Shown here piece after piece: positions 26,709 to 35,810 of a DNA stretch of 64,000 nt. The first letter of the stretch is position 1, and each line of letters opens with the position of its first letter. The stretch comes from Caballeronia sp. GAFFF1. Lineage in GTDB: Bacteria > Pseudomonadota > Gammaproteobacteria > Burkholderiales > Burkholderiaceae. The stretch covers positions 62,001-126,000 of the forward strand of contig NZ_JALQEM010000031.1 of assembly GCF_023630705.1 (NCBI RefSeq). The letters are read 5' to 3'. The notes under the pieces are model-generated. The model saw only the letters and a program-made list of their open reading frames with translations. It made no database searches and had not been told where the DNA came from. A program made the position numbers and the translations under genes.

Positions 26709-27461
26709 ATGGCACGCAAGCTCGAAGGCAAGATCGCTCTCGTTACCGGCGCAACCAGCGGCATCGGCCTCGCCACCGCCAAACGCTTCGCCGCGGAAGG
26801 CGCACACGTCTATATCACCGGCCGCCGTCAGGCCGAACTCGACGCGGCAGTCGCCGCGATCGACAACGCCACGGGCGTTCGCGTCGATTCGTCCGAGCTC
26901 GACCAGCTCGACGCGCTGTATGAGCAGATTCGCGGCGAAAAAGGCCGGCTCGACGTGCTGTTCGCCAACGCCGGCGGCGGCTCCATGTTGCCGCTCGGCG
27001 AGATCACCGAGGAGCACTATCACGACACGTTCGACCGCAATGTGAAGGGCACGCTCTTCACTGTGCAGAAGGCGCTGCCGCTGTTGTCGAAAGGCGCATC
27101 GGTGATTCTGACGGGCTCGACCGCAGGCAGCGAAGGCACGGCGGCATTCAGCGTGTATTCGGCGTCGAAGGCGGCGATCCGCAACTTCGCCCGCAGCTGG
27201 ATTCTCGACCTGAAGGATCGCGGCATCCGCGTGAACACCATCAGCCCCGGCGCGACGAAGACGCCCGGTCTCGTCGACCTCGCGGGCCCAGATGCCGCGC
27301 AGCAGCAAGGCTTGCTGGACTATCTGGCGTCGCGCATCCCGATGGGCCGCGTCGGCGACCCGAACGAAATCGCCGCCGCAGCGCTCTTCCTCGCTTCGGA
27401 CGATGCGAGCTTCGTCAACGGCGCCGAACTCTTTGTCGACGGCGGACAGGCGCAAGTGTAA
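26709..27461 (+). CDS. Short-chain dehydrogenase/reductase (LysR partner)
   Basis: 250 aa classical SDR with the nucleotide-binding [11 protein letters not shown] motif (FANAGG), catalytic Ser in LTGSTAGS and YSASK active site, plus the C-terminal [15 protein letters not shown] 26709 has an AGGGA upstream; ATG 26691 would add six residues. Regulator-target arrangement with the divergent LysR gene. Substrate unknown. Confidence 0.9.
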   Translation: MARKLEGKIALVTGATSGIGLATAKRFAAEGAHVYITGRRQAELDAAVAAIDNATGVRVDSSELDQLDALYEQIRGEKGRLDVLFANAGGGSMLPLGEITEEHYHDTFDRNVKGTLFTVQKALPLLSKGASVILTGSTAGSEGTAAFSVYSASKAAIRNFARSWILDLKDRGIRVNTISPGATKTPGLVDLAGPDAAQQQGLLDYLASRIPMGRVGDPNEIAAAALFLASDDASFVNGAELFVDGGQAQV

Positions 27462-27470
27462 GTGTGAGTG

Positions 27471-27495
27471 AGCGCGACGGCGCCGCCGTCGCGCT
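27471..27495. terminator. Strong hairpin between convergent SDR and DUF4239 genes
   Basis: AGCGCGACGGC (27471-27481) and GCCGTCGCGCT (27485-27495) form a perfect 11-bp stem with a three-base loop, ten bases past the SDR stop. Probably a bidirectional terminator. Confidence 0.6.
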
Positions 27496-27513
27496 TCGCT
27501 CCACTATTCACTA

Positions 27514-28278
27514 TCACTTCTCTAACGCGTGAAGCAGCCGCGTCAGGTTCTGCGGCTGAATGCGTATGATCCCGCCACGAGGACTGTCGATGTCGGCAAT
27601 CAACGTGAGGGACAAGGAAATGGTCACGGGAAGAATCGTCATGAGCAGCACCGTGCGGCGCCTGCCTTTTGCGCCATAGCCCTGAACGGCGCATCCCAGG
27701 AGCGCGATCACGATCATCAAGACCCATACGCCTAACGGAATATGATTGATTCTGGCGGCTTCCGAATAGTCTTGGGAGTTGAGCGCGTCGTTCATGCCCG
27801 CCACCACGAGCGACCCGATAGGCGTCGGCTGAGCCTTCGCCACCTGCGCTGCCAGTTGCCACAACTCGGACTGAACCGCCGCCGTCTCGGCATCGAGACG
27901 GCTTCGCGCGTCTCGGTCGCGCGTCTGGAATTCGGTCAGTCGCAAGCGTGCATAACGGACCAATGCAGCCTTCATCATGGCGCCGATATGCGGATCGGCC
28001 AAATCGGCTCGCACGTATTCAGTGCCGATCGCATTCGCCTCGGCTTCTTCGAGCGTCTTTCGCTGGTCATAGCGGCTGACCGCCATCGACATGCTAAAAC
28101 CGATCAGCAAGGCCAATAAAGTGAGAGTCGCTCCCTGTACGACATTGAAATCATCGCGTTCATCATCGCGCAGCGGCGCAATGCGGCGAAGAACGAATAC
28201 ACCGAACGCAATCGAGACGATGAACACGGCCAGCAGAACGACAAAGAGTAGTGCGGGGTGATCGACGAGTGACGCCAT
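27514..28278 (-). CDS. Bestrophin-like (DUF4239) membrane protein
   Basis: 254 aa with two N-terminal and two C-terminal membrane segments around a soluble helical middle. FNVVQGATLTLLALLIGFSMSMAVSRYDQRK and EEAEANAIGTEYVRADL are the pattern of DUF4239/bestrophin-like domain proteins, found widely in proteobacteria. Function is not established; some relatives form anion channels. CGGAGAG lies seven bases before the ATG. Confidence 0.8.
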   Translation of the reverse strand: MASLVDHPALLFVVLLAVFIVSIAFGVFVLRRIAPLRDDERDDFNVVQGATLTLLALLIGFSMSMAVSRYDQRKTLEEAEANAIGTEYVRADLADPHIGAMMKAALVRYARLRLTEFQTRDRDARSRLDAETAAVQSELWQLAAQVAKAQPTPIGSLVVAGMNDALNSQDYSEAARINHIPLGVWVLMIVIALLGCAVQGYGAKGRRRTVLLMTILPVTISLSLTLIADIDSPRGGIIRIQPQNLTRLLHALEK

Positions 28279-28597
28279 GCAATCTCTCCGTTCGGTCTTT
28301 ATCCTGTCACTCGAAATCGCGTGAATACCGCGATGCGCGGGCTCATATGCTCGCTTGCCTCATTTCGCTTGAAAGCTAGTTATAGGCGTGAATTCGCGTG
28401 CATGCCAGGAGACGCTCGCGGAGAACGGCGCCCATTCTATGGTTTGGAATCCGCGTATCGCGAACAGCGCGCGACCCTTGCGGCGCAGCCGAAACGGCGG
28501 CGTTAATCAGCGTCTACAATCGAACGACCGCATCGCCCGATGAATGGACAAAGGCCGGCATCGCCTCAGGCAATCTGGCGACACCGGCGCATGGAGG
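28279..28597. other. Gene-free stretch
   Basis: 319 bases between the DUF4239 gene and a small minus-strand gene. Only short Arg-rich readings are open, none with a good ribosome-binding site or conserved look. I see no hairpin or repeat here that I can support. Confidence 0.5.
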
Positions 28598-28765
28598 CTA
28601 ATGCCACTTCGCGTTCTTATGACGCCTGCGGCCGACCGCGTCCCATAGCTTCTTGGCTTGCTTCTGCACGGAGCCTGAATGATCCTCGTGATGAGGCTCC
28701 GCGTCGCCGGCGTGACCGACCGTGACGCCCCGCCTGGCGCGCCTGAACAGTTCGACGAATTTCAT
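28598..28765 (-). CDS. Small basic hypothetical protein
   Basis: 55 aa, His/Arg/Lys-rich (MKFVELFRRARRGVTVGHAG…). Not recognised. The start is convincing: AAGGAGG stands five bases upstream of the ATG, one of the strongest ribosome-binding sites in the window, which favours a real gene. No membrane segment or signal peptide is seen. Confidence 0.6.
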   Translation of the reverse strand: MKFVELFRRARRGVTVGHAGDAEPHHEDHSGSVQKQAKKLWDAVGRRRHKNAKWH

Positions 28766-28989
28766 CGCGACCTCCTTCTGCGGCAAAAGCACCGCAAATA
28801 AAGTGTACTCGGCTACGAATGGCTTTGAAATGCGCGAACATGCGGTATCGGCCGACCGTGACTTCGAACGTGAAACAGCGATGCGCTACTATGACGCGTG
28901 GCGTATGACGCTGCGCCTCACGCTCCCGCATGCAGCACACGATGCTGTCCTTTCACGAACGCCCGTACACATTCAGGGGAAGCCAGTCG

Positions 28990-29754
28990 ATGCGACGTGT
29001 CGTCTTCAATCAAAAGGGTGGCGTAGGCAAGTCCACTATCGTCTGTAATCTGGCGGCGATCAGCGCGTCGCGAGGTTCGCGCACGCTCGTCGTCGATCTG
29101 GACCCGCAAGGCAACGCGAGCCAGTATCTGCTCGGCGCCGCTGCGCACGACGCGCGTCCGAACCTCGCGAGCTTCTTCGAATCAGCGCTGAGTTACAGCT
29201 TTCGCGAACCCGCGTTCGACTCGTTCATTCATGCGACGCCGTTCGAGAATCTGGATATCGTGCCGTCGCATCCCAGCCTCGACACGCTGCAAAGCAAGCT
29301 GGAATCACGCTACAAAATCTACAAGCTGCGCGACGCGCTCAAGAGTCTGTCGAATTACGACGCCGTTTATATCGACACGCCGCCCGCTCTCAACTTCTTC
29401 ACGCGCTCTGCGCTGATTGCCGTCGAACGCTGTCTCGTTCCGTTCGATTGCGACGACTTCTCGCGTCGCGCGCTGTACTCGGTGCTGGAGAACGTGCAGG
29501 AAATCCGGCACGACCACAATCCCGATCTGAAGGTCGAAGGCATCGTCATCAATCAGTTTCAGCCGCGCGCCAGTCTGCCGCAAAAGCTCGTCGATGAACT
29601 CCGCGCCGAAGACCTGCCCGTGCTCGCGTCGCACATTTCGTCGTCGGTGAAGATTCGCGAGAGCCACCAGCACGCGCGGCCGATGATCTATCTGGAACCG
29701 CGCCACAAGCTCGCGCAGGAATACGTCGCGCTGCACGACGAACTGAACGGCTGA
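28990..29754 (+). CDS. Orphan ParA-family ATPase
   Basis: 254 aa. Deviant Walker A QKGGVGKST at residues 8-16, then VVDLDPQGNASQYLLG and YIDTPPALNFF as in ParA/Soj proteins. There is no parB or obvious centromere next to it, so it is not an ordinary segregation pair; such orphan ParAs often position other protein complexes. ATG 28990 has AGGGGA about ten bases upstream. Convergent with the GGDEF-EAL gene downstream, with 24 bases between stops. Confidence 0.88.
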   Translation: MRRVVFNQKGGVGKSTIVCNLAAISASRGSRTLVVDLDPQGNASQYLLGAAAHDARPNLASFFESALSYSFREPAFDSFIHATPFENLDIVPSHPSLDTLQSKLESRYKIYKLRDALKSLSNYDAVYIDTPPALNFFTRSALIAVERCLVPFDCDDFSRRALYSVLENVQEIRHDHNPDLKVEGIVINQFQPRASLPQKLVDELRAEDLPVLASHISSSVKIRESHQHARPMIYLEPRHKLAQEYVALHDELNG

Positions 29755-29778
29755 CGCGTTACGCCGGCAGCCGCGGGC

Positions 29779-32172
29779 TCACGCCGTATGCGGAACCGCC
29801 CCGGCGTGTTGCGCGGCGACCGATCCGACAAGGCCCTCTGCGCCGCCTCCCACGATCGGGAGCCCGAAAACCTGCTCGGGCGCGACAGGCTTGCTCAACA
29901 GATAGCCCTGCACGAAGTCGCATTGCGCGTCGCGCAGGAGCCGCAACTGCGGCGGATACTCCACGCCCTCGGCCGTCGCGGTCAGGCCGAGCGCATGCGA
30001 AAGCTGAATAATGCCGCGCACGATCTTGTGAATCGCAAAGTCACTCTCCAGGCGCGCGATGAACGAGCGGTCGATCTTGAGCGTATCGGGCGAGAAATCC
30101 GCAAGGTAACGCAAGCTCGAATAACCGGTTCCGAAATCGTCGATCGCGATGCGCACGCCCAGTTCCTTCAGCGCCCGCAGCGTGCGTTGCGCGAGCTCGG
30201 GGTTCTCCATCAATGCGCTCTCGGTCAGTTCGAGCTGGAGACTCGACGCCGGCAGCCCGTGCCGTTGCAGCGCGGTGTTGACAACATCGACGATCGCCGC
30301 GTCGCGCAACTGACGCGCGGAGACGTTGACCGACACGCCGAGCCCATGTGCGCCGCTTCGGCGCCACTGCGCAAGCTGCCGCAACGCCTCGTCCATCACC
30401 CACGCGCCGACCTCGTTGATAAAACCGCTTTCTTCGAGGATCGGAATGAACACGTCGGGCGGCACGAGCCCGTGCGCGGGATGCCGCCAGCGGATCAGCG
30501 CCTCGACGCTGCACATTTCGAGCGAATGCGGCTGATAAATCGGCTGGTAGTGCAGCACGAACTGCTTGGCGGCGAGCGCAGCGGGCACATCGCGCTCCAG
30601 TCTGAAATCGACGATCCGCCCCGTCGCGACCTGGTCGGCAAAGCGGAAGCCGTTGCGCCCGGCTTTCTTGGCCGCATACATCGCAATGTCGGCGCTCGTC
30701 AGCAGCGTTTCGTGGTCCGCGCCGTTCTCCGGGAACACTGAAATGCCGATGGATGCCGTGACGAAGGTGCCCGCGGGCGTCGGCTCGCCCGTCTGCCGCA
30801 ACGCGCCGAGAATGCTTTTCGCGATGCCGGCGAGATGATCCTTGTCTTGCGCGTCGTCGATCAGCACGGCGAACTCGTCGCCGCCGAGCCGCGCGAGGAA
30901 AGCGCCCGCCGGCAGCGACGCCTGAATGTCCTCGCTCAGCGATTTGAGCAGCCGGTCGGCCGCCGTATGACCGAGCGTATCGTTGAGCACCTTGAAGCGG
31001 TCGAGATCCACGAACATCAACGCGAACGTCGTGTCCTGCCGGCAACGTTCCTCGATTCCGCGCACCAGCGCGCCGCGGTTGGCAAGCCCGGTGAGCGAAT
31101 CGGTGTAGGCGAGCCGGTCCAGTTCGACGAGCCGTTCCTGCTCCGCCGTCACGTCCTCCGTGACGCCGATCACGCGCGCGACGTTTCCGGCTGCGTCGAG
31201 GATCGGATAGGCGGTGCTCTGCACCCAGCGGATCTCGCCGCCGTTCGCGCGAATGCGGTACTGCGTGCGCCCACCGACCGATGTCTCGGCGAGCCGCTGC
31301 ATCGCCGCCTGAACGACCGGCCGGTCCTCGGGCAACACGACGTCCATCCAGGCTTCCGGGCGCTCGCGAAGCGTCGACGCGGAGAGGCCGAACACGGACG
31401 CGCAGCCCGCGCTGATGTGATGGAAATAGCTGAAGTCCGCGCTGTACGAGTAGAAACAGAGCCCGATATGCGCTTCCATTTCGGACATGAGGGCTTCTTT
31501 CGCCCGCAGGTCGGCGGCGAGTTCGGCTTCCTTCGTCACGTCGAGCGACGCGCACAGCACGCCGTAGATGCCGCCGCCGCTCTTTTCGACCGGTATGAGC
31601 CGCGATTGCCAGACCTTCGGCTCGCCGGCGGTCGTCGGGCACGTTCCCGTGAACGATGTCCGCGATCCTTGCAGCGCGCCTTCGAAGGCGTCGCGCGCGG
31701 CGATTGCTTCGCTGCCGCTCCAGAAGTCGAGCCAATCGGCGCCGGCCAGTTGATCGGGACCGGCAGCGCGCATGAGTTCGGCGCCGTACTCGGAGATGCG
31801 GAGCAGGCGGCCATTCGTGTCGAGCAGCTTCAGACATTCGCGATTGGCATCGAGTAGCGCCTTGGCAAGCGCCACGGTCGCGCGATGGCGCGCGGTCGTA
31901 CGGAGCGCGCGGCGCAAGGCGAGCGTGCCGACGACGACGGCGGCCACCCCGCCGACGCACATCGCGCCGAGCGCCGAGACGGAGGCAAGCGCCAGATGCA
32001 CGAGCGCGTACGCGCCCACGGCCGCAAGAAGAGGCGCGACGGCGTCACGCCAGGAGACGCCCGCGTGCTTCGCGCACGCATGCAGGAAGAACGACAGGAA
32101 ACCCTGGTTCTGCGCGGAACCCTGGTTCGTTCGCGGCGCGCCGGTGGAGCCAGGGGCAGTTTGATGAGACAT
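29779..32172 (-). CDS. PAS-GGDEF-EAL c-di-GMP turnover protein
   Basis: 797 aa from ATG 32172 (a GTG at 32181 is possible). Two membrane segments (about residues 45-95) are followed by two PAS domains, a GGDEF domain with intact RLGGDEF, and an EAL domain with VEALIRW, NVSARQL, DDFGTGYSSL, KIDRSF and AEGVE, so the phosphodiesterase motifs are complete. No RxxD inhibitory site precedes GGDEF. Such proteins may make or break c-di-GMP; the intact EAL motif set favours phosphodiesterase. Relevant to the PilZ-controlled cellulose synthase in the same region. Confidence 0.92.
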   Translation of the reverse strand: MSHQTAPGSTGAPRTNQGSAQNQGFLSFFLHACAKHAGVSWRDAVAPLLAAVGAYALVHLALASVSALGAMCVGGVAAVVVGTLALRRALRTTARHRATVALAKALLDANRECLKLLDTNGRLLRISEYGAELMRAAGPDQLAGADWLDFWSGSEAIAARDAFEGALQGSRTSFTGTCPTTAGEPKVWQSRLIPVEKSGGGIYGVLCASLDVTKEAELAADLRAKEALMSEMEAHIGLCFYSYSADFSYFHHISAGCASVFGLSASTLRERPEAWMDVVLPEDRPVVQAAMQRLAETSVGGRTQYRIRANGGEIRWVQSTAYPILDAAGNVARVIGVTEDVTAEQERLVELDRLAYTDSLTGLANRGALVRGIEERCRQDTTFALMFVDLDRFKVLNDTLGHTAADRLLKSLSEDIQASLPAGAFLARLGGDEFAVLIDDAQDKDHLAGIAKSILGALRQTGEPTPAGTFVTASIGISVFPENGADHETLLTSADIAMYAAKKAGRNGFRFADQVATGRIVDFRLERDVPAALAAKQFVLHYQPIYQPHSLEMCSVEALIRWRHPAHGLVPPDVFIPILEESGFINEVGAWVMDEALRQLAQWRRSGAHGLGVSVNVSARQLRDAAIVDVVNTALQRHGLPASSLQLELTESALMENPELAQRTLRALKELGVRIAIDDFGTGYSSLRYLADFSPDTLKIDRSFIARLESDFAIHKIVRGIIQLSHALGLTATAEGVEYPPQLRLLRDAQCDFVQGYLLSKPVAPEQVFGLPIVGGGAEGLVGSVAAQHAGAVPHTA

Positions 32173-32323
32173 TGGCGTCACGAAGCGAGGGCTTGAATGT
32201 ACGAGCGGCTGACGGGGCCGCGATAGAGATGACCTAGCTCTTGTTTACGTCTGGCCGCGAAAATGCTTTAGCGCGGTGCACCACCCTCGTCCGCGACGCG
32301 AGAAGAGTTTCGAACCGTCGGGC

Positions 32324-32352
32324 TTGTGCATCGCGGCGAGGGTCTCTATAAT
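32324..32352 (+). promoter_or_regulatory. Sigma-70 promoter of tRNA-Val
   Basis: A -35 TTGTGC (32324-32329) and a consensus -10 TATAAT (32347-32352) are separated by 17 bases, with transcription expected to begin a few bases before the tRNA at 32365. Confidence 0.8.
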
Positions 32353-32364
32353 GCGCGGCTTCAC

Positions 32365-32441
32365 AGGCTCGTAGCTCAGCTGGTTAGAGCACCACCTTGA
32401 CATGGTGGGGGTCGTTGGTTCGAGTCCAATCGAGCCTACCA
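32365..32441 (+). tRNA. tRNA-Val (anticodon GAC)
   Basis: 77 nt cloverleaf including an encoded CCA. The acceptor stem pairs AGGCTCG with CGAGCCT. The D-arm is TAGCTCAGCTGGTTAGAGC-like, the anticodon stem is CCACC/GGTGG with loop TTGACAT (GAC at 32399-32401), and the T-arm carries GTTCGAGTC. Nearly identical in its anticodon arm to E. coli tRNA-Val(GAC). Confidence 0.97.
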
Positions 32442-32454
32442 ACGCATTCGCATC

Positions 32455-32491
32455 AAACAAAAACGCCGCGTTCATCGCGGCGTTTTTGTTT
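32455..32491 (+). terminator. Rho-independent terminator after tRNA-Val
   Basis: AAACAAAAACGCCGCG, loop TTCAT, CGCGGCGTTTTTGTTT: a perfect 16-bp stem whose 3' arm ends in a T-rich run. The A-rich 5' arm makes it work in both directions, which also suits the opposing small gene at 32530. Confidence 0.9.
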
Positions 32492-32529
32492 TCCCCCTAC
32501 GTTCCATCATTCTTCCGTCGGTCGAAACG

Positions 32530-32748
32530 CTAGTCCCACATGTTCCGAAACGCCACGGCGGCGATCACGGGCACCGTGAGCACGAGCGGAATCGCGAAGT
32601 ACGGCACTTCCAGATCCACCGTCCAGCTGTAGACCAGCCAGCCGACGCCGAGCATGAGCGTGGCAATCCCGACCAGCGCCGACAGCACATTGAGCGATCG
32701 CTTTGACAGGCGCCTGCGAGGCGCTTCCTTACTCGAAGTCGGTTCCAT
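32530..32748 (-). CDS. Small two-helix membrane protein
   Basis: 72 aa. A basic N-terminus (RRRLSKRSLN) is followed by two hydrophobic helices (VLSALVGIATLMLGVGWLVYSW and FAIPLVLTVPVIAAVAF). Not recognised. Base composition and codon use fit its neighbours, but no strong ribosome-binding site is visible. It ends 39 bases beyond the terminator of tRNA-Val. Confidence 0.6.
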   Translation of the reverse strand: MEPTSSKEAPRRRLSKRSLNVLSALVGIATLMLGVGWLVYSWTVDLEVPYFAIPLVLTVPVIAAVAFRNMWD

Positions 32749-32890
32749 GATTACAGGCTGCTATAGAGCGCGAGGCGGGTACTTCTGATTTTATACCGTC
32801 CACAGTCGCTCGGCGGTGGCATGAGAAAGGACCCGAAGCCGTCGAGCCGGCAAGAGAAGAAGCGGGCTGCCTTGTCCGCCGCAACGGCTC

Positions 32891-34111
32891 TCACGAAGCG
32901 ACCGACCGACCGCGCGCCGCCCGTGCATTGGCTGTCGCCGAATGGCGGCGCGCCGCGCGTTTGCGCATCCAGATGATGAGGCCGGTGGCGCTCAACACCG
33001 CCACCGCGATCCCGACCGCGCTGATCGCGATACGTCCCGCTACGCCGATGATGCGCCCCGAATGGAGCGGAAACTGCGCCTGCATGAAGATGTCGCCTGC
33101 GGAACCGCGCCCCGGAATCGACGAGCCCGCGAGCGTGCCCGTGTGGCCGTTGTAGTAGAGCCATGCATTGCCGAGCCCGCCGTCGCCGTGGTCCTGTCCC
33201 GGCGCAAAGAAGCCGACGCCGTACGCTTCGAGCGTCGGCACGTAGTACAGCGCGCCCATCGGCGCGGCGATGTGCGCGCGTTTCGCATCGCTCGCGGCGG
33301 CGGCCAGAATCTGCTCGCGCGTCGCGGGGGCGCGCCCCGCCGAATCCGCACGCACGAGCGCGGCGTTTTCGGTGAACGACGGCGAGAGCGTCGAGAACAG
33401 CGAGACCACCGGACGAACGACCGGATCGCTCAGATTCATCGAAACGGACGTCAGCGCCACGACCACGAGCAGCGCCCAGATCCACACGCCGCCGGAGCGA
33501 TGCAGATCGAACGTGAGCGCGTATCCGCCGCGGCTGAAACGAAACGCGAGCGACTTGCGCCACGCCTTCACGCTCGGAAACGACAGCACGAGCGCAATGC
33601 CGGTATCGAAGAACCACACGATGCCGACGATGCCGAGCAGCCACGTTCCGATATCGAAGCCGCCCACGACCGGCAAATGCAACGTGTAGTGCAGCTTGTA
33701 GAGGAACGGCATCAGGTCGATGCGCGCCAGCGACACCGCGCCCCACATCCTGCGCCCTTGCACCGCGCCCGTCGCGGGATCGACCGCGATCTGGTTGAAG
33801 TCGATGGCATATGGCGCAGCGGTCGACGGATTCGTGCGCGGCACGACCATCAGCTGCGCCGTATGGCCCGGCTCGACGCCGAGCGGCAGATACGTCACCT
33901 GGATGCGCGGATCGGCGGCCTCGACGCGCCGCGCCAGTTCGAGCGGCGCAAGCGGCGCGGCCCGGCTCTGCGCATGAAAGAAGGAGGGGTTGAGCCAGGC
34001 GTCGATTTCGTGATCCCACGCGATGATGGCGCCGGTCAACCCCGATACGAACAAAAACAGCGCGGTCGCCACGCCGAACCAGCGATGCAGCCGCACGAGC
34101 ACGCGCCTCAT
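32891..34111 (-). CDS. PepSY-associated membrane protein
   Basis: 406 aa. The N-terminus VRLHRWFGVATALFLFVSGLTGAIIAWDHEID is the usual PepSY_TM start. There are four membrane segments in all, including YTLHLPVVGGFDIGTWLLGIVGIVWFFD and the last helix IAISAVGIAVAVLSATGLIIWMRKR. Relatives often accompany TonB-dependent iron transport or reduce ferric chelates; no such partner is in view. ATG 34111 has GAGG upstream; ATG 34189 would add 26 unconserved residues. Confidence 0.88.
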   Translation of the reverse strand: MRRVLVRLHRWFGVATALFLFVSGLTGAIIAWDHEIDAWLNPSFFHAQSRAAPLAPLELARRVEAADPRIQVTYLPLGVEPGHTAQLMVVPRTNPSTAAPYAIDFNQIAVDPATGAVQGRRMWGAVSLARIDLMPFLYKLHYTLHLPVVGGFDIGTWLLGIVGIVWFFDTGIALVLSFPSVKAWRKSLAFRFSRGGYALTFDLHRSGGVWIWALLVVVALTSVSMNLSDPVVRPVVSLFSTLSPSFTENAALVRADSAGRAPATREQILAAAASDAKRAHIAAPMGALYYVPTLEAYGVGFFAPGQDHGDGGLGNAWLYYNGHTGTLAGSSIPGRGSAGDIFMQAQFPLHSGRIIGVAGRIAISAVGIAVAVLSATGLIIWMRKRAARRHSATANARAARGRSVAS

Positions 34112-34301
34112 GCGGACGGTGCCTCGATAACGGATGAGCGTGCGGTTCTTGGCATGGATCGCGCGTGCGTAAATAGGAATTGTTCGCAATTGTAGCGACG
34201 AGGCGATGCTTCAGCAAGCCTTCAACGCCACAACAGCGCGTGACATTTCGCGACACAAGTTGCGCGTGGTTTTTAACGCGACCCATCGCTACAGTGCGCA
34301 C

Positions 34302-35240
34302 ATGCCTAACCCACCCACGGCGGAAATCATGGAAGCGATCGGAAAGTCATCGGTGTATGTGCTCGTCATCGTGCTCGCGGCGTCGATGATCGAAGCAGTC
34401 TGGCTCAGCCGCAAACATAAGGGCACGGACAAGGCGTTCGCCTGGCACGAGGTGTGGATCTCGCTCGCCGATCTGGTCGGCCGCAAGCTGCTCGCTTTCG
34501 TGCCGCTCTCGCTCGCCACGCCGTTCTTCGCGTTCGCGTGGGAGCACCGCATCCACACGGTTACGACCAACACGCCGCTGACCGTCTTCCTGCTCTTTAT
34601 CGGCATGGAGTTCTGCTACTACTGGTATCACCGCGCGTCGCACACGGTGCGCTTCTTCTGGGCGACGCATGCGGTCCATCATTCGCCGAACCAGTTGACG
34701 CTTTCATCCGCGTATCGGCTCGGCTGGACCTCGAAGATCACCGGCGCGGCGCTGTTCTTCACGCCGCTTGTGTGGTTCGGCCTCAAGCCGGAAGTCGTGC
34801 TCGCCGCGCTGTCGATCAACCTGCTCTACCAGTTCTGGCTGCACGCGACATGGATCCCGAAACTCGGCTGGCTGGAATACGTGTTCAACACGCCGTCTGC
34901 GCACCGCGTGCATCATGCATCGAACGCGGCGTATCTCGATGCCAACTTCGGAGGCGTGCTGGTCATCTTCGACCGGCTGTTCGGCACGTATGTCGAGGAA
35001 CGCGCCGATGAGCCGTGCCGCTATGGCCTGACGACGCCGACCACGTCGCGCAATCCGGTCGTCGTTCAGATGGAACATTGGGTGAGCCTCGCGAAAGACG
35101 TGTATCGCGCAAAGAGCGCGTCTCAGGCGATCGGCTTTCTGCTTCGCCCGCCCGGCTGGCGTCCCGACGGCGAAGGGGAAACGACCGAAGCATTGCAGAA
35201 GCGCGCGAGAAGCGCCGGCAAAGCGATGGAGGCATCCTGA
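34302..35240 (+). CDS. Sterol desaturase/fatty acid hydroxylase family protein
   Basis: 312 aa membrane di-iron enzyme. Histidine boxes HRASH, HAVHH and HRVHH are all present with the expected spacing, between several hydrophobic helices. Family members oxidise lipid chains or sterol-like molecules; the bacterial substrate is unknown. ATG 34302 is used; ATG 34329 would shorten it by nine residues. Divergent from the PepSY gene. Confidence 0.88.
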   Translation: MPNPPTAEIMEAIGKSSVYVLVIVLAASMIEAVWLSRKHKGTDKAFAWHEVWISLADLVGRKLLAFVPLSLATPFFAFAWEHRIHTVTTNTPLTVFLLFIGMEFCYYWYHRASHTVRFFWATHAVHHSPNQLTLSSAYRLGWTSKITGAALFFTPLVWFGLKPEVVLAALSINLLYQFWLHATWIPKLGWLEYVFNTPSAHRVHHASNAAYLDANFGGVLVIFDRLFGTYVEERADEPCRYGLTTPTTSRNPVVVQMEHWVSLAKDVYRAKSASQAIGFLLRPPGWRPDGEGETTEALQKRARSAGKAMEAS

Positions 35241-35257
35241 GTCTGCAACGCCGTGAA

Positions 35258-35294
35258 AGCACGAAGGCGAACGCACGGTCCGCCTTCGTGCTTC
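35258..35294. terminator. Bidirectional hairpin after the desaturase gene
   Basis: AAGCACGAAGGCG (35258-35270) pairs perfectly with CGCCTTCGTGCTT (35282-35294) around an 11-base loop, between two convergent genes. Confidence 0.6.
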
Positions 35295-35300
35295 GTGCAA

Positions 35301-35501
35301 TCAGAACGTGACGGTCTGATTGATGATTTGCTGCCCGTTCACCGTGATGACAGACGTGGCCGTGCCGGTCTGCGTGCTGGTGCCGCCGGACGGCAGCGTC
35401 GAGCCGCCGGCCGGGCAGGTTGCGCCGCTGCCGCCGGTGGTTTTTGCGGCGCCGCCGGCAAGCTGTGCATGAGCGAGTGCGTCGCGGTCGATTGTGTGCA
35501 T
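35301..35501 (-). CDS. Small Gly/Thr/Ser-rich peptide with double-glycine-like leader
   Basis: 66 aa from ATG 35501, preceded by AAGAGGA about eight bases upstream. The N-terminus MHTIDRDALAHAQLAGG resembles the short amphipathic leaders that end in Gly-Gly in peptides exported by C39-peptidase ABC transporters. The rest (AAKTTGGSGATCPAGGS…, ending GQQIINQTVTF) is Gly/Ser/Thr-rich with one Cys. No transporter or modifying enzyme is nearby, so export is only a suggestion. Not recognised as a known family. Confidence 0.5.
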   Translation of the reverse strand: MHTIDRDALAHAQLAGGAAKTTGGSGATCPAGGSTLPSGGTSTQTGTATSVITVNGQQIINQTVTF

Positions 35502-35810
35502 TGTGGCTATCCTCTTTCGATTGAGATGCACCGGTCACCGTGCGCGGGACGCGAGAGATTTTGCGCGCGTCGATTGCGCGGAGCCGGTGGATGTCATCAT
35601 ATGTCGTCGGAGGTCTTGCGCGCTTCGTCAAAGGTCCTAATTATATTTTCCGAAAGGCATGTATCGGTCGAGCGAACGCTCGTATGAGCGCGATGACTGA
35701 CTTCGGGCATGGTTCGCGGTCCGGCATCGGGCAGAAGACGCGTTTGGGTCGCATGTAGCGGCATTCGCTTTGCTCCGTCTGCCACCACACATCAATGAAG
35801 GACGACCGCC

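Noticed and set aside
28321-28506. Short plus-strand reading frame of about 60 codons
   Set aside because: No ribosome-binding site, Arg-rich end, and no recognisable pattern.
32365-32441. tRNA-Val as an integration site
   Set aside because: No integrase, no duplicated tRNA 3' end and no compositional shift is visible on either side.
35670-35681. GAGCG-AA-CGCTC palindrome resembling a TetR-type site
   Set aside because: Arms of only five bases and no TetR gene nearby; a chance palindrome is as likely in this GC-rich DNA.
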